From Aliidiomarina soli (GTDB taxonomy: Bacteria > Pseudomonadota > Gammaproteobacteria > Enterobacterales > Alteromonadaceae), in contig NZ_PIPO01000006.1 in NCBI RefSeq assembly GCF_003986975.1, forward strand, positions 186,001 to 250,000: a stretch of DNA of 64,000 bases. Reading direction: 5' to 3'. Under the pieces are notes generated by a model, which was not told where the DNA came from, did no database searches, and saw nothing but the letters and a program-made list of their open reading frames with translations. Positions 52,715-63,633 of the stretch are shown piece by piece; the first letter of the stretch is position 1, and every line of letters begins with the position of its first letter. A program made the translations under genes and the position numbers.

Positions 52715-55012
52715 ATGAGTACTATGGTTGAAAGCACAGAACAAATGGAACTGCATCGCTTTACTGAAGATGCCTACCTGAATTATTCGATGTACGTGAT
52801 TATGGATCGGGCGTTGCCACATATTGGCGACGGTCTGAAGCCGGTCCAGCGGCGTATTATCTACGCCATGTCTGAGCTGGGCCTGTCGGCATTGGCCAAG
52901 TATAAAAAATCGGCGCGTACCGTCGGTGACGTATTGGGTAAGTTTCATCCCCACGGTGATTCCGCCTGTTATGAAGCCATGGTGTTGATGGCGCAGCCGT
53001 TTTCCTATCGCTACCCGCTGGTCGATGGCCAGGGTAACTGGGGCTCACCGGATGACCCTAAGTCGTTCGCGGCGATGCGTTATACCGAATCCCGTTTGTC
53101 ACGCTTCAGTGAAGTTTTATTGTCTGAACTGGGGCAGGGCACATCGGACTGGGTACCGAACTTTGACGGTACCATGAATGAACCTAAGGTGTTGCCAGCC
53201 CGTTTGCCACATATTCTGTTGAACGGGATAACTGGCATCGCGGTCGGCATGGCGACGGATATTCCGCCGCACAATGCCCGCGAACTGGCCAGTGCCTGCT
53301 CGCTGTTACTGGATAAGCCAACGGCTGATCTGGATGAAGTAATGGAGCACGTGCACGGGCCTGACTACCCCACCGACGCGGAAGTGATTACACCGCGCAA
53401 AGACCTTGCCCAGATTTACCGTACTGGTAAAGGGTCGGTCCGGATGCGCGCGCGCTACAAAATGGAAGACGGTGAAATTGTCATCGATGCGCTGCCGCAT
53501 CAGGCTTCAGGTGCACGTATTCTGGAGCAGATTGCGGGGCAGATGCAGGCGAAAAAACTGCCACTGGTAGCAGACTTACGTGACGAGTCAGACCATGAAA
53601 ACCCAACCCGGCTGGTGGTTGTGCCGCGTTCGAACCGAGTCGACACCGACCAGCTGATGGCGCATTTGTTTGCGACCACCGATCTGGAAAAAAGTTATCG
53701 GGTTAACCTTAATATGCTCGGCCTGGATGGCCGGCCACAGGTTAAGCCGCTTGTCACTATCTTAGGTGAGTGGCTGCAGTACCGTATTCAGACGGTTACC
53801 CGGCGCTTGCAATATCGCCTGGATAAAGTGGAAGCGCGGCTGCATATTCTTGAAGGTTTGCTGATTGCGTTTCTGAACATTGACGAAGTGATTGAGATTA
53901 TCCGCAGCGAAGACAAGCCTAAACCTGTGTTGATGGAGCGCTTTAAGCTAACGGATACTCAGGCCGAAGCGATTCTGGAACTGAAATTACGCCACCTGGC
54001 AAAGCTCGAAGAGCATAAGCTACGTGGTGAGCAGGACGAACTGGCAAAAGAGCGCGAGCATCTGGCTAAGTTGTTAGGGTCCGAGCGTCGTTTAAAAACG
54101 CTGGTGAAAAAAGAACTGCAGGCTGATGCCGAGAAATATGGCGATGCGCGCCGCTCACCACTGGTTGAACGTGGTGAAGCCAAGGCATTCAGTGAGCGTG
54201 AACTGGCGCCTTCAGAGCCAGTGACGGTGGTTCTGTCGAAGAAAGGCTGGGTGCGGGCGGCAAAAGGCCATGACGTTGATGGTGCAGCGCTGGCTTATAA
54301 GTCAGGCGATGAGTTTCTTGCCAGTGCGAAAGGGCGCAGCAACCAGCCTGTGGTCTTTATTGATTCTTCCGGGCGCAGTTTTGCCTGTGAAGCACACACC
54401 TTGCCGTCAGCGCGGACCCATGGCGAACCGGTGACCGGGCGCTTCTCGCTGGTCAGTGGTGAGTCGATTGAGCGGGTCCTGATGGGTGCTAACGAGCAGT
54501 GTTATCTGGTCGGTTCGGATGCGGGCTACGGCTTTGTGACTAAGTTCAGTGATATGCAGAGCCGGGTCAAAAACGGCAAGGCGCTGCTTAGCCTGCCGAG
54601 TGCTGCCAAGGTTCTGGCGCCAGTGCCGGTGCATACCATTGAGCACGACCGGGTGGCCATTGTGTCCAATGAAGGCCGTCTGCTGGTATTCCCGCTCAGT
54701 GAGATGCCGCAACTGAGTAAAGGCAAGGGCAATAAAATGCTCAGTATCCCCTCTACCCGGGCGAAAATGCGTGAAGAGTATGTGTGTGCCATGACCATAC
54801 TGCCGCAGGGCGCAGGGCTGACGGTGATGGCTGGCAAGCGCAAATTATTGCTCAAAGCCAGCGACCTGGAACACTACGAAGGCGAACGGGGACGCCGGGG
54901 CAATAAACTGCCTCGCGGTCTGCAACGAGTGGATGCCTTATTTGCTGAAATACCAGCGGGTGATAAGTCGATCCAGGCGGACAACGAGCCGGATGAAGGT
55001 GTAGTGGAATAA
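52715..55012 (+). CDS. parC: DNA topoisomerase IV subunit A
   Basis: 765 residues from the ATG at 52715. The breakage-reunion domain carries the catalytic Tyr123 in RYTESRLS. The quinolone-determining region reads [12 protein letters not shown] with Ser83 and Glu87, the residues equivalent to Ser80 and Glu84 of E. coli, so the common resistance changes are absent. A long helical connector (about 350-490, [20 protein letters not shown] and [19 protein letters not shown]) precedes a C-terminal beta-pinwheel domain ([18 protein letters not shown]). It acts with ParE. A 16-base perfect inverted repeat begins 8 bases after the stop. Confidence 0.97.
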   Translation: MSTMVESTEQMELHRFTEDAYLNYSMYVIMDRALPHIGDGLKPVQRRIIYAMSELGLSALAKYKKSARTVGDVLGKFHPHGDSACYEAMVLMAQPFSYRYPLVDGQGNWGSPDDPKSFAAMRYTESRLSRFSEVLLSELGQGTSDWVPNFDGTMNEPKVLPARLPHILLNGITGIAVGMATDIPPHNARELASACSLLLDKPTADLDEVMEHVHGPDYPTDAEVITPRKDLAQIYRTGKGSVRMRARYKMEDGEIVIDALPHQASGARILEQIAGQMQAKKLPLVADLRDESDHENPTRLVVVPRSNRVDTDQLMAHLFATTDLEKSYRVNLNMLGLDGRPQVKPLVTILGEWLQYRIQTVTRRLQYRLDKVEARLHILEGLLIAFLNIDEVIEIIRSEDKPKPVLMERFKLTDTQAEAILELKLRHLAKLEEHKLRGEQDELAKEREHLAKLLGSERRLKTLVKKELQADAEKYGDARRSPLVERGEAKAFSERELAPSEPVTVVLSKKGWVRAAKGHDVDGAALAYKSGDEFLASAKGRSNQPVVFIDSSGRSFACEAHTLPSARTHGEPVTGRFSLVSGESIERVLMGANEQCYLVGSDAGYGFVTKFSDMQSRVKNGKALLSLPSAAKVLAPVPVHTIEHDRVAIVSNEGRLLVFPLSEMPQLSKGKGNKMLSIPSTRAKMREEYVCAMTILPQGAGLTVMAGKRKLLLKASDLEHYEGERGRRGNKLPRGLQRVDALFAEIPAGDKSIQADNEPDEGVVE

Positions 55013-55019
55013 AAAGGTC

Positions 55020-55061
55020 ACACCTGTACGCTGAAGGCAGTTTTTTTCAGCGTACAGGTGT
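55020..55061. repeat. Perfect 16-base inverted repeat between parC and plsC
   Basis: ACACCTGTACGCTGAA (55020-55035) and its exact complement (55046-55061) enclose a 10-base loop ending in T residues. It would form a very stable hairpin in parC mRNA, yet the usual T run is inside the loop instead of after the stem. It may act as an imperfect terminator or as a 3' end protector. Confidence 0.75.
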
Positions 55062-55095
55062 ATACTGTGCCCTTTTCGCGACTTGAGAAGGTTTC

Positions 55096-55839
55096 ATGTT
55101 AGCCGTAGTTCGACTTTTAATTCTGGCCGTATTTTTTGTAGTAGTGGGTGTACTGGGTTGTTTGTTCTGCATTTTGCGACCTTTTCACCGCAATAACACT
55201 GCATTTGTTTCGCATGTTTTTGGCCGCATGCACCGTTTATTTGGCTTGCGACTTATTATTCGCACCCCAGAAGGCCTGCAAGAGCAGGGGCCTTTTGTTT
55301 TCATTGCCAACCATCAGAACAGCTATGATATTTTTACCATGAGCCGTTCGTTGTTACCGGGCACGGTAACCATTGGCAAGAAAAGCCTGAAATGGATCCC
55401 ATTCTTTGGCCAGCTTTACTGGCTATCCGGTAATATCCTGATTGACCGTAAAAACAAAGGGCGCGCCCATGGCACTATAGGCACCGCTGCAGCGGCTATT
55501 CGTCAGCGCAAGCTGTCGGTGTGGATGTTTCCTGAAGGCACCCGTAACTATGGTCGTGGTTTACTGCCGTTTAAAACCGGTGCATTTCATACTGCACTGC
55601 AGGCGAAGGTACCGGTGGTGCCGGTGTGTATGTCGACCACTCATAATCAGGTGAACCTTAATCGCTGGCACAATGGCACTGTGATTCTCGAGTTTTTACC
55701 GCCGATAGAAACAGCTCACCTAAAAAAAGAAGGCGCGCGTGCGTTAATGCAGACCGCGCATGAGCAAATGAGTGCTAAAATAGCCGAACTGGACGCTGAA
55801 GTGGCGTCACTGGATAACAACCTTCCGCGAAAAAAATAG
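55096..55839 (+). CDS. plsC: 1-acyl-sn-glycerol-3-phosphate acyltransferase
   Basis: 247 residues from the ATG at 55096. An N-terminal membrane span (residues 5-30) is followed by the acyltransferase motifs NH73QNSYD78 (H-x4-D), FFGQLYWLSGNILIDR, FPEGTRN and VPVVPVCMS. The enzyme adds the second acyl chain to lysophosphatidic acid in phospholipid synthesis at the inner membrane. The order parC-plsC matches E. coli. It may be read from its own promoter near the inverted repeat (a TATACT lies at 55061-55066) or by read-through from parC. Confidence 0.95.
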   Translation: MLAVVRLLILAVFFVVVGVLGCLFCILRPFHRNNTAFVSHVFGRMHRLFGLRLIIRTPEGLQEQGPFVFIANHQNSYDIFTMSRSLLPGTVTIGKKSLKWIPFFGQLYWLSGNILIDRKNKGRAHGTIGTAAAAIRQRKLSVWMFPEGTRNYGRGLLPFKTGAFHTALQAKVPVVPVCMSTTHNQVNLNRWHNGTVILEFLPPIETAHLKKEGARALMQTAHEQMSAKIAELDAEVASLDNNLPRKK

Positions 55840-55848
55840 GAGTGCCCC

Positions 55849-56262
55849 ATGGCCGAACCCGACTACGACGTACTGGACAGTGAACAGTCCTGTCGAGCGT
55901 TTACCCGTGAAACCCTGGCTGAATTGAAAGAAGTGGGCGCTGATATGGATGAGCCACATTTGATTGAGCATCATTTATTCGGCGTGGATTTTGATAAGCT
56001 GGAAAAGGCCGTGGTTGAGCTGGCTAAGAAGGGCTTCGAAGTCGAAGATGCCGACGAAGTGGAAATGGAAGATGGCAGCACTGGCTATTGTTGTGATGTG
56101 ATGACAGAAAGCGTGCTGCAACAGGACGAAATTAACCAGCAAACCGATTTAATTTTCAGCCTGGTGGTAAAGTTTGACCTTGAGTACGATGGCTGGGGCA
56201 CCTATTTGCCTGAGCTGGATGGTGACGAATACGAAGACGATGACGAGCCGGTGATGCACTAG
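55849..56262 (+). CDS. rraB: Ribonuclease E inhibitor RraB
   Basis: 137 residues from the ATG at 55849, nine bases after plsC, with TAGGAG upstream. The acidic, ferredoxin-like protein shows RraB landmarks: HLIEHHLFGVDFDKLEKAV, KGFEVEDADEVEMEDG and the FDLEYDGWGTYLPE stretch followed by an acidic tail (EYEDDDEP). RraB binds RNase E and changes the set of mRNAs it degrades. It is probably co-transcribed with plsC, which is not the E. coli arrangement as far as I recall. Confidence 0.9.
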   Translation: MAEPDYDVLDSEQSCRAFTRETLAELKEVGADMDEPHLIEHHLFGVDFDKLEKAVVELAKKGFEVEDADEVEMEDGSTGYCCDVMTESVLQQDEINQQTDLIFSLVVKFDLEYDGWGTYLPELDGDEYEDDDEPVMH

Positions 56263-56295
56263 CGGTGATTTTCAGCGTTCGAGTTTAAGTCGAAT

Positions 56296-56334
56296 AAAAA
56301 AGCCTGAAGCTTTGATTGCTTCAGGCTTTTTTTG
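56296..56334. terminator. Bidirectional terminator between rraB and valS
   Basis: AAAAAGCCTGAAGC pairs with GCTTCAGGCTTTTT around TTTGATT. It can end both rraB (plus) and valS (minus). Confidence 0.9.
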
Positions 56335-56374
56335 TGCCTGCCACCGTGGTGGCTACGGACAGGGTTGGCGCCGC

Positions 56375-59236
56375 TTACATGGCGGCGATTTTCGCCCGCT
56401 GCTGCTCCAGCGTGGTTAGCGTTTCCTGTTGCTCAGTCAGTTTGGCTCGCTCTTTATCAATCACCGCAGGCGGTGCTTTGCTGACAAAGTTGTCGTTGTT
56501 GAGCTTGCCTTCAACTCGTTTGATCTCGCCTTGTGCTTTATCAATGGCTTTATCTAGGCGCGCCAGTTCGGCGTCCTTGTCAATCAGGCCAGCCATAGGA
56601 ATATGCAACTCCAGTTTGCCGACCAGCGCAGTTGCTGAGGCCGGGCCTTCGTCGCCGGCACCGAGGAACTCAATACTTTCCAGTTTTGCCAGCGCTTTCA
56701 AGAAGCTCGCGTTGTCATTCAAACGACGGCTGGCGGTGTCATCGGCATGCTTAATCAGCAACGGCAATGCTTTGTTCGGTGAGATATCCATTTCACCGCG
56801 CACGTTACGAATGCCTTCGATGACCAGCTTAAGCCACTCCAGATCAGCCATTGCCTGCGGGAAGCGTTCTGCTTCAACCATCGGGAATGGCTCTACCATG
56901 ATGCTTTGGCGGGCACTGGTGTCGATGCCTGCGACCACAGCGACACGTTGCCAGATGGCTTCGGTGATGTAAGGTGTGATTGGATGCAGCATCCGCAGCA
57001 GCTTCTCTAAGGTTTGCACCAGAGTGCGACGGGTGCCGCGTTGCTGGGCTTCGGTGCCGTTAAAGAGCACTGGCTTGGTCAGCTCCAGGTACCAGTCACA
57101 GAACTGGTTCCAGGTGAACTCATAGGCAATACTGGCGGCCTGATCAAAACGATAGGTGTCCAGTGCTTTGCGAAAATCCGCGACCGTTTTGTTAGTGCGC
57201 TCGATAATCCAATGGTCGGCCAGTGACAGCTCAAGATCGGCGTCAGCGGCATGCACACCGCAGTCATGCTCTTCGGTGTTCATCAGTACATAGCGGCTGG
57301 CGTTCCACAGTTTGTTGCAGAAATTACGGTAGCCTTCGAGACGCTTCATGTCCCAGTTAATATCACGCCCGGTTGAAGCCAGTGCGGTGAGGGTAAAGCG
57401 CAGCGCATCGGTGCCGTGGGCGGTAATGCCTTCAGGGAATTCTTTGCGTGTGCGTTTGGCTATTTTATCTGCCAGTTTGCCCTGCATCATGTTGGCGGTG
57501 CGTTTCTGTACCAGCTCATCGGCGCTGATGCCGTCGATCATGTCCAGTGGATCAAGCACGTTGCCTTTCGACTTGGACATCTTATTGCCTTCGTCGTCAC
57601 GTATCAGCCCGGTCACATAGACTTTTTTGAATGGTACCTGCGGCTGACCCTGCTCGTCTTTGAGGAAATGCATGGTCATCATGATCATGCGCGCGACCCA
57701 GAAGAAAATGATGTCAAAACCAGTGACCAGAACGTCGGTCGGGTGGAAGGTCTTCAGATCCTCAGTGTTTTCTGGCCAGCCCAGAGTAGAGAAAGTCCAC
57801 AAGGCGGAAGAGAACCAGGTATCCAGAACATCGTCGTCCTGTTTCAGCACCACGCTGTCGCTCAGACTGTGCTTCTGGCGTACTTCAGCCTCGTCGCGGC
57901 CGACATAGACCTTACCGTCTTCGTCGTACCAGGCGGGGATACGGTGGCCCCACCATAGCTGGCGCGAGATACACCAGTCCTGAATGTCACGCATCCAGGC
58001 AAAGTACATATTTTCATACTGCTTTGGCACGAACTCGATACGACCGTCTTCAACCGCTGAGGTGGCTTCTTTGGCCAGTGGGGCAACGCGGACGTACCAT
58101 TGATCGGTCAGGTAGGGTTCGATCACCACGCCGGAACGATCACCCATAGGAACCTTGTTGGTATGTTTTTCGATTTTCTCCAGCAAGCCTTTGCTTTCGA
58201 ATGCCTCAACGATGGCTTTACGCGCCACGAAGCGGTCAAGACCAGCGTACTCACCCGGCAGGCTGGTGTCAGCATCAGTCAGTGGTTCGCCGTTGCTGCT
58301 GTAGATTTCTGCAGCAGCCAGCAACTGGGCATCGTCATTGAGTACATTGATCAGTGGCATGCCGTGCTTTTTACCCACTTCATAGTCGTTGAAGTCATGG
58401 GCCGGGGTGATTTTCACGCAACCGGTACCAAATTCAGGGTCGACATAGTCATCGGCGATGATCGGAATACGACGGCCGACTAATGGCAGCGTGATGTACT
58501 TGCCGTGCAGGTGTTGGTATCGCTCGTCGTCCGGATGAACCGCAACGCAAACATCACCGAGCATGGTTTCAGGGCGGGTGGTGGCAACGATCAGGTAGTC
58601 AGCACCTTCGGCTGTGGTGGCGCCGTCGGCTAACGGGTAGCGTAAATGCCACAGGCTGCCGTCAGCGTCGATGTTTTCAACTTCAAGATCTGAAATAGCG
58701 GTCTTCAGCTTGGGATCCCAGTTGACCAGGCGTTTGCCACGGTAAATCAGATCATCTTCAAATAAGCGAACAAAGACCTCCTGCACCGCTGTGGAGAGGC
58801 CTTCGTCCATGGTAAAACGTTCGCGTTCCCAGTCGACTGAGTCGCCTAAACGACGCATTTGCTGGGTGATAGTGCCACCGGACTCTTCTTTCCATTCCCA
58901 GATTTTATCGATAAAGGCGTCGCGGCCTAATTGGTGCCGGGTCGGGCCGCCTTCGGCCGCCAGTTTGCGCTCGACCACCATCTGCGTAGCGATACCGGCG
59001 TGGTCACTGCCAACCTGCCATAAGGTGTTGTTGCCATCCATCCGCTTATAACGGGTCAGGGTGTCCATGATGGTGTGCTGGAATGCATGCCCCATGTGCA
59101 GGGAGCCGGTTACGTTCGGCGGTGGGATCATAATGCTGTAGGACTGGCCTTGCCCACTGGGTTTAAAGTAACCCGCCTGTTCCCAGGTGTCATACATGGA
59201 CTGCTCAATGGCGTGCGGAGAGTACGTCTTATCCAT
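56375..59236 (-). CDS. valS: Valine--tRNA ligase
   Basis: 953 residues from the ATG at 59236, with AAGGA upstream; a TTG four codons earlier is not needed. Class I signatures are the HIGH motif as H47-M-G-H50 in [12 protein letters not shown] and the KMSKS motif at residues 552-556 in [12 protein letters not shown]. The editing domain lies at about 190-380 with [19 protein letters not shown]-terminal coiled coil ([20 protein letters not shown] and on) is characteristic of ValRS. It charges tRNA-Val and edits threonine. The order pepA - holC - valS is that of E. coli, with only 12 bases between holC and valS. Confidence 0.97.
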   Translation of the reverse strand: MDKTYSPHAIEQSMYDTWEQAGYFKPSGQGQSYSIMIPPPNVTGSLHMGHAFQHTIMDTLTRYKRMDGNNTLWQVGSDHAGIATQMVVERKLAAEGGPTRHQLGRDAFIDKIWEWKEESGGTITQQMRRLGDSVDWERERFTMDEGLSTAVQEVFVRLFEDDLIYRGKRLVNWDPKLKTAISDLEVENIDADGSLWHLRYPLADGATTAEGADYLIVATTRPETMLGDVCVAVHPDDERYQHLHGKYITLPLVGRRIPIIADDYVDPEFGTGCVKITPAHDFNDYEVGKKHGMPLINVLNDDAQLLAAAEIYSSNGEPLTDADTSLPGEYAGLDRFVARKAIVEAFESKGLLEKIEKHTNKVPMGDRSGVVIEPYLTDQWYVRVAPLAKEATSAVEDGRIEFVPKQYENMYFAWMRDIQDWCISRQLWWGHRIPAWYDEDGKVYVGRDEAEVRQKHSLSDSVVLKQDDDVLDTWFSSALWTFSTLGWPENTEDLKTFHPTDVLVTGFDIIFFWVARMIMMTMHFLKDEQGQPQVPFKKVYVTGLIRDDEGNKMSKSKGNVLDPLDMIDGISADELVQKRTANMMQGKLADKIAKRTRKEFPEGITAHGTDALRFTLTALASTGRDINWDMKRLEGYRNFCNKLWNASRYVLMNTEEHDCGVHAADADLELSLADHWIIERTNKTVADFRKALDTYRFDQAASIAYEFTWNQFCDWYLELTKPVLFNGTEAQQRGTRRTLVQTLEKLLRMLHPITPYITEAIWQRVAVVAGIDTSARQSIMVEPFPMVEAERFPQAMADLEWLKLVIEGIRNVRGEMDISPNKALPLLIKHADDTASRRLNDNASFLKALAKLESIEFLGAGDEGPASATALVGKLELHIPMAGLIDKDAELARLDKAIDKAQGEIKRVEGKLNNDNFVSKAPPAVIDKERAKLTEQQETLTTLEQQRAKIAAM

Positions 59237-59248
59237 AATATCCTTCAA

Positions 59249-59695
59249 TTAATCGTTGGCGGTCAGGGTGGCCTGCTCGGTATGCAGAGCGATGCCAAAC
59301 TGACGATATTGCTTATAGCGTTCGCGGGCGAGGGCACGCGCCGAATCGTCCTGAGGAACAAAATCTATGACCTGCTGGGCGCGTTGCGCGACAGAGGGTA
59401 CTTGCTGGCTGAGGTTAATCAGCAATGGCCAGGGTTTGCCCTGACTAGCAGCCGGCCAGCTGACCTCGACCGGACAGCCTGAGGGCGGGCCTTCACCGGT
59501 TAAATTATGAGGAACAAAGGCCTGCGCCGGTAGTTGCCAGAGCAACTCGTCGATAGCCTCGGCCTGGTTTTTGTCGCTTGCCATTATTAGCACCCGACGG
59601 CCCTGCCGGAACGCGTCGCTAACCTGCTGACAGACGAAAGGTAACAGGTTGTCGTCGCCGATGCTGTCAAGCAGGTAAAAGCGCGCGTGAGCCAT
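59249..59695 (-). CDS. holC: DNA polymerase III chi subunit
   Basis: 148 residues from the ATG at 59695, one base after the pepA stop. HolC features are ARFYLLDSIGDDNLLPFVCQ at the start, GRRVLIMASDKNQAEAIDELLW and the SFVPH-like block AFVPHNL, with the final IDFVPQDDSARALARERYKQYR and RQFG. Chi binds SSB and, through HolD, the clamp loader. Together with the holD gene at 24.6 kb this organism has the complete chi-psi bridge. Likely translated by coupling to pepA. Confidence 0.94.
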   Translation of the reverse strand: MAHARFYLLDSIGDDNLLPFVCQQVSDAFRQGRRVLIMASDKNQAEAIDELLWQLPAQAFVPHNLTGEGPPSGCPVEVSWPAASQGKPWPLLINLSQQVPSVAQRAQQVIDFVPQDDSARALARERYKQYRQFGIALHTEQATLTAND

Positions 59696-59696
59696 G

Positions 59697-61202
59697 TTAT
59701 TCGCCAGCCTCGGCACCAGCACGGCTGAGCAGGAACTGAGTTAACAGAGGAACCGGGCGACCGGTTGAGCCTTTGTTTTTGCCGCCTTGCCAGGCGGTAC
59801 CGGCGATATCCATATGCGCCCACTGGTATTTCTTGGTAAAGCGCGAGAGGAAACAGGCGGCGGTAATGGTACCCGCCGGACGGCCGCCTAAGTTGGTCAT
59901 GTCGGCAAACGGACTGTCGAGCATGTCCTGATACTCATCCCACAAGGGTAAGCGCCAGGCGCGGTCACTGCTTTGTTCACCGGCATTGATCAGTTCATGA
60001 GCGAGCGGGTTATGGCTACTGAGGACTGCACTGGCGTGGGCACCGAGAGCTATAACACAGGCTCCGGTCAGGGTTGCCAGGTCGACGACGGACTCTGGAT
60101 TAAAGCGCTCAACATAGGTCAGTGCATCGCACAGTACCAGGCGCCCTTCGGCGTCGGTGTTGAGAACTTCTACGGTCTGCCCTGACATGGTGGTGAGCAC
60201 GTCGCCGGGGCGATAGGCTTTGCCGTCAGGCATGTTTTCACAGCCGGCAAGAACACCGATGACATTAATAGGCAACTGCAGTTCAGCCAGTGCCTGCATG
60301 GTGCCAAGGACACCGGCGGCACCACCCATGTCGTATTTCATTTCATCCATCGCTTCAGACGGTTTGATTGAGATACCACCGGAATCAAAGGTCAGCCCTT
60401 TTCCGACTAATACGATAGGGGCTTTGTCATCGCTAGCGCCCTGGTAATGCATCAGGGTCATCACGGGTGGATTGGCAGAGCCTTCCGACACGGCGAGATA
60501 GGCGTTCATGCCAAGTTCAGCCATTTGTTCGCGTTCAACCCGCTCAACACGCAGATTGTCGTAATTTTCCGCTACGTTCTCTGCCTGTTCTGCAAGCCAG
60601 ACCGGATTGCAGATATTCGGTGGCATATTACCGGCGTCGCGGCACAGGTGAACCCCTTTGGATACGGCCAGGCCATGATTGATAGCCCGTTCGCCAAGGT
60701 TGAGCTCGCGGCGGGTTGGGACGTTGAAGACCAGCTTGCGCAACGGACGACGAGGCTCTTCTTTTTTGGTCTTAAGCTGGTTAAAGGTGTACAGGCTGCT
60801 GTGGGCGGCTTCAACCGCCTGACGTACTTTCCAGTAGGTATCACGGCCTTTGACATGCAGCTCGCTGAGGAAGCAGATGGCTTCCATCGAGCCGGTTTCA
60901 TTGAGGTTGGCGATGGTTTTGCTGATGATTTGCTTATACTGACGCTCATCGAGCTCGCGTTCTTTGCCACAACCAACCAGAAGTACGCGCTCACTAAGGA
61001 TATTAGGCACATTGTGCAACAGCAGCATTTGTCCGGCTTTGCCTTCAAGATCGCCACGGCGTAACAGGTTGCTGATATAGCCGTCGCTGACGGTGTCCAG
61101 TTGCTCGGCAGCGGGAGATAAACGGCGCGGCTCAAAAACGCCGACTACAATACAGGCTGAACGCTGTTTTTCGGGACTGCCGCTTTTTACATTAAATTCC
61201 AT
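59697..61202 (-). CDS. pepA: Leucyl aminopeptidase PepA
   Basis: 501 residues from the ATG at 61202, with GGGAG upstream. The N-terminus ([20 protein letters not shown]) is almost the same as in E. coli PepA, as is much of the chain. Metal and catalytic blocks are [18 protein letters not shown] and [12 protein letters not shown]. The M17 enzyme removes N-terminal residues, with Leu preferred, and in E. coli also binds DNA in Xer recombination and carAB control. It heads the pepA - holC - valS operon and is divergent from lptF. Confidence 0.97.
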   Translation of the reverse strand: MEFNVKSGSPEKQRSACIVVGVFEPRRLSPAAEQLDTVSDGYISNLLRRGDLEGKAGQMLLLHNVPNILSERVLLVGCGKERELDERQYKQIISKTIANLNETGSMEAICFLSELHVKGRDTYWKVRQAVEAAHSSLYTFNQLKTKKEEPRRPLRKLVFNVPTRRELNLGERAINHGLAVSKGVHLCRDAGNMPPNICNPVWLAEQAENVAENYDNLRVERVEREQMAELGMNAYLAVSEGSANPPVMTLMHYQGASDDKAPIVLVGKGLTFDSGGISIKPSEAMDEMKYDMGGAAGVLGTMQALAELQLPINVIGVLAGCENMPDGKAYRPGDVLTTMSGQTVEVLNTDAEGRLVLCDALTYVERFNPESVVDLATLTGACVIALGAHASAVLSSHNPLAHELINAGEQSSDRAWRLPLWDEYQDMLDSPFADMTNLGGRPAGTITAACFLSRFTKKYQWAHMDIAGTAWQGGKNKGSTGRPVPLLTQFLLSRAGAEAGE

Positions 61203-61383
61203 GGTGACTCCCATTTCTGGTGAATTCCAAACAAGCATGGCATTATACGTCGAATCCATGGGTCGAACTCATGACGCGAGCCTATGCTGAATATTGGCTT
61301 GCAGGGCTATTCTTATGAAAACGACAAGTTTACCTAAATACTCGCTTATTTCCAGTGAAAAGCAAGGTTAAGAGAACTATTAC

Positions 61384-62490
61384 GTGCGCATTTTTCGTTA
61401 CTTAACTCGCGAAACATTCAAAGCCCAGCTCGCTGTTTTTACCGTGCTGATGGTTATTTTTCTAAGCCAGCAGTTTGTTTCTGTGCTGGCTGATGCTTCA
61501 GAAGGCAGTATACCAGCCGGACTCATTCTCCAGGTGCTGGGATTGCAGTTGCCTGCGTTAGCGGCGCTGATCCTGCCAATTAGCCTGTTTTTGGGCATTT
61601 TGATGGCTCATGGGCGTATCTATGCCGACAATGAAATGGCGGTGTTACATGCCTGCGGCGTCAGCGAATGGTACGTCACCCGGGTCACCCTGGTGCTCTC
61701 GTCTGCGTTGGCATGTATGACCGCGGTGCTTACCTTATGGCTCGGGCCATGGGCGCTGAGTCAGGAGTATGAGATTGCAGAACGGGCGCGGATGGAAGCC
61801 GGACTGAGCGCGGTTCAGACCGGACGCTTTCAGCAGGCGGCGAGTCAGAACGCGGTCATTTTTGTTGAACGTCAGGAATCGGATGGCACTCTGAGCGGGG
61901 TTTTCGTCGCCCAGTTGCCGGAACGTGCAGAGCTGCGCGGTGAACGGGCGAGTGTGGTCATGGCTGAAACGGGCACGGTCAATTCGGACGGTGCCGGGGC
62001 CCAGACTCTGGTACTGGAAAACGGACGGCGTTATTCACAACATGTGATCGATCTCGATCATCAGGTGATGCAGTTTGACCGCTATCAAATGCAAATCCGC
62101 GAGCAGGAAGTGGATCAGGAGCGGCGACGTTTAGAAGCGATTCCTACTTTTGAGCTGGCCGGTCGCGACGATTACCAGGCACAAGCCGAGTTGCAGTGGC
62201 GCATTGCCATTCCACTGGCGATGCCCCTGCTTACTCTGATTGCGGTGCCACTATCGCGGGTTAATCCGCGGCAGGGGAAATTCGCCCGCATGGGGCCTGC
62301 ATTGTTAATTTACCTGGGGTATTTCCTGGTACTCATGGCTGCTAAACGGGCACTGGGTGATGGTGCGTTTTCACCCGTGATTGGCTTGTGGTGGATCCAT
62401 GTGGCGCTGGCCGTGTTTGGATTCTTACTGGTATTTAAAGGGCGTTCCGCGGGGCAGAAAGTGGTGGCCAGAATCAGGGGGCGTAGCTGA
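61384..62490 (+). CDS. lptF: LPS export ABC transporter permease LptF
   Basis: 368 residues from a GTG at 61384. Three N-terminal spans (about 15-35, 55-80, 98-120), a periplasmic beta-jellyroll domain (about 125-260) and three C-terminal spans give the YjgP/YjgQ layout. IFRYLTRETFKAQLAVFTVL at the start, LPISLFLGILMAHGRIYADNE and VPLSRVNPRQGKFARMGPAL are family stretches. LptF with LptG and the ATPase LptB extracts LPS from the inner membrane. The lptF stop and lptG start share one base (TGATG). The location divergent from pepA is as in E. coli. Confidence 0.96.
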   Translation: MRIFRYLTRETFKAQLAVFTVLMVIFLSQQFVSVLADASEGSIPAGLILQVLGLQLPALAALILPISLFLGILMAHGRIYADNEMAVLHACGVSEWYVTRVTLVLSSALACMTAVLTLWLGPWALSQEYEIAERARMEAGLSAVQTGRFQQAASQNAVIFVERQESDGTLSGVFVAQLPERAELRGERASVVMAETGTVNSDGAGAQTLVLENGRRYSQHVIDLDHQVMQFDRYQMQIREQEVDQERRRLEAIPTFELAGRDDYQAQAELQWRIAIPLAMPLLTLIAVPLSRVNPRQGKFARMGPALLIYLGYFLVLMAAKRALGDGAFSPVIGLWWIHVALAVFGFLLVFKGRSAGQKVVARIRGRS

Positions 62491-63560
62491 TGTTCAGTAT
62501 TCTAGACCGTTACATCGGTAAAACCGTGTTAACCACCACAGCCCTTAGCCTGGCGGTACTGGCTGGGCTAAGCGGTTTGATCCGCTTTGTTGAGCAGGTG
62601 CGTAGTATTGGCCGCGGCAGTTACGACATGATGGACGTGCTGGCGTTTGTATTCCTTAGCGTACCGCGTGATGTGGAGCAATTTTTCCCCATGGCAACAC
62701 TGCTGGGGGGCTTAATTGGGATGGGCATGCTGGCCAGTAACAGTGAGCTGGTGGTTATGATGGCGGCTGGCCGATCGCGGCTTGATATTGTTGGCTCAGT
62801 GATGAAGTCGGCGATTATTATGATGCTGGCGATTACCGCAATTGGCGAGTGGGTGGCGCCGCAGATGGAAAGTAAGGCGCGTCAGTTGCGTGCCCAGGCG
62901 ATATCGGGCGGTAGCCTGATCAGCGGCCCGCAAGGGCAGTGGGCACGGGACGGCAGCCAGTTTATCAATATTGGTGAAGTGCAGGACACGGGATTGCTGC
63001 TGGACGTGACGATTTACCAGTTTTCAGAACAACGCAAACTGGAACGGGTCATTCGTGGTGAAAGTGCTCAGTATGCTGATGACGGCTGGCGGGTACGCAA
63101 TGTGCGCTATACCGAAATGCAGGAAGATGCGATTGACAATTACCGGCTGGCGAGTTGGGTCTGGCGCTCAGGCCTGACCCCGGACAAGCTTGGGGTGTTA
63201 ACGGTTAACCCAGAAGCCTTGCCTATCCGGGGATTGCGTGGGTATGTCAATTATCTGCACAGCAATAACCAGGATGCCAGTCGCTATGAGTTGGCGTTAT
63301 GGCGCAAAACGCTGGCGCCTCTGACTGTCGCGGTGATGTTATTGGTGGCCTTGTCTTTTATTTTCGGCCCACTGCGCTCGGTAACCATGGGCGCAAGGAT
63401 TCTGTTAGGGGTCATTACTGGTTTCGTCTTTCATATGTCGAACGAAGTGTTTGGGCCGGTTTCCCAGGTCTATAATCTGCCGCCAGCGTTAGGGGCGGTG
63501 TTACCGAGCCTTTTATTCGCCAGTGCGGCAATCTATATATTGCACCGACAACGGGTTTAG
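62490..63560 (+). CDS. lptG: LPS export ABC transporter permease LptG
   Basis: 356 residues from the ATG at 62490. The start FSILDRYIGKTVLTTTALSL, three N-terminal spans, a periplasmic domain and three C-terminal spans match LptG. PMATLLGGLIGMGMLASNSELVVM and FIFGPLRSVTMGARILLGV are typical. It works as a heterodimer with LptF in LPS transport. The gene is translationally coupled to lptF and followed by a strong terminator. Confidence 0.96.
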   Translation: MFSILDRYIGKTVLTTTALSLAVLAGLSGLIRFVEQVRSIGRGSYDMMDVLAFVFLSVPRDVEQFFPMATLLGGLIGMGMLASNSELVVMMAAGRSRLDIVGSVMKSAIIMMLAITAIGEWVAPQMESKARQLRAQAISGGSLISGPQGQWARDGSQFINIGEVQDTGLLLDVTIYQFSEQRKLERVIRGESAQYADDGWRVRNVRYTEMQEDAIDNYRLASWVWRSGLTPDKLGVLTVNPEALPIRGLRGYVNYLHSNNQDASRYELALWRKTLAPLTVAVMLLVALSFIFGPLRSVTMGARILLGVITGFVFHMSNEVFGPVSQVYNLPPALGAVLPSLLFASAAIYILHRQRV

Positions 63561-63564
63561 CCGA

Positions 63565-63597
63565 CAAAAAAACGCCTGACTAGCAGGCGTTTTTTGT
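63565..63597. terminator. Bidirectional terminator after lptG
   Basis: AAAAAACGCCTG pairs with CAGGCGTTTTTT around ACTAG. It can stop both lptG and the convergent RDD-family gene. Confidence 0.92.
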
Positions 63598-63633
63598 CTA
63601 TATGTTAGTTATATATGTTACTTAGGTTGTTGG

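Noticed and set aside
55023-55060. LexA (SOS) box
   Set aside because: CTGT and ACAG occur but not with the N8 spacing of the consensus; they are parts of the long inverted repeat.
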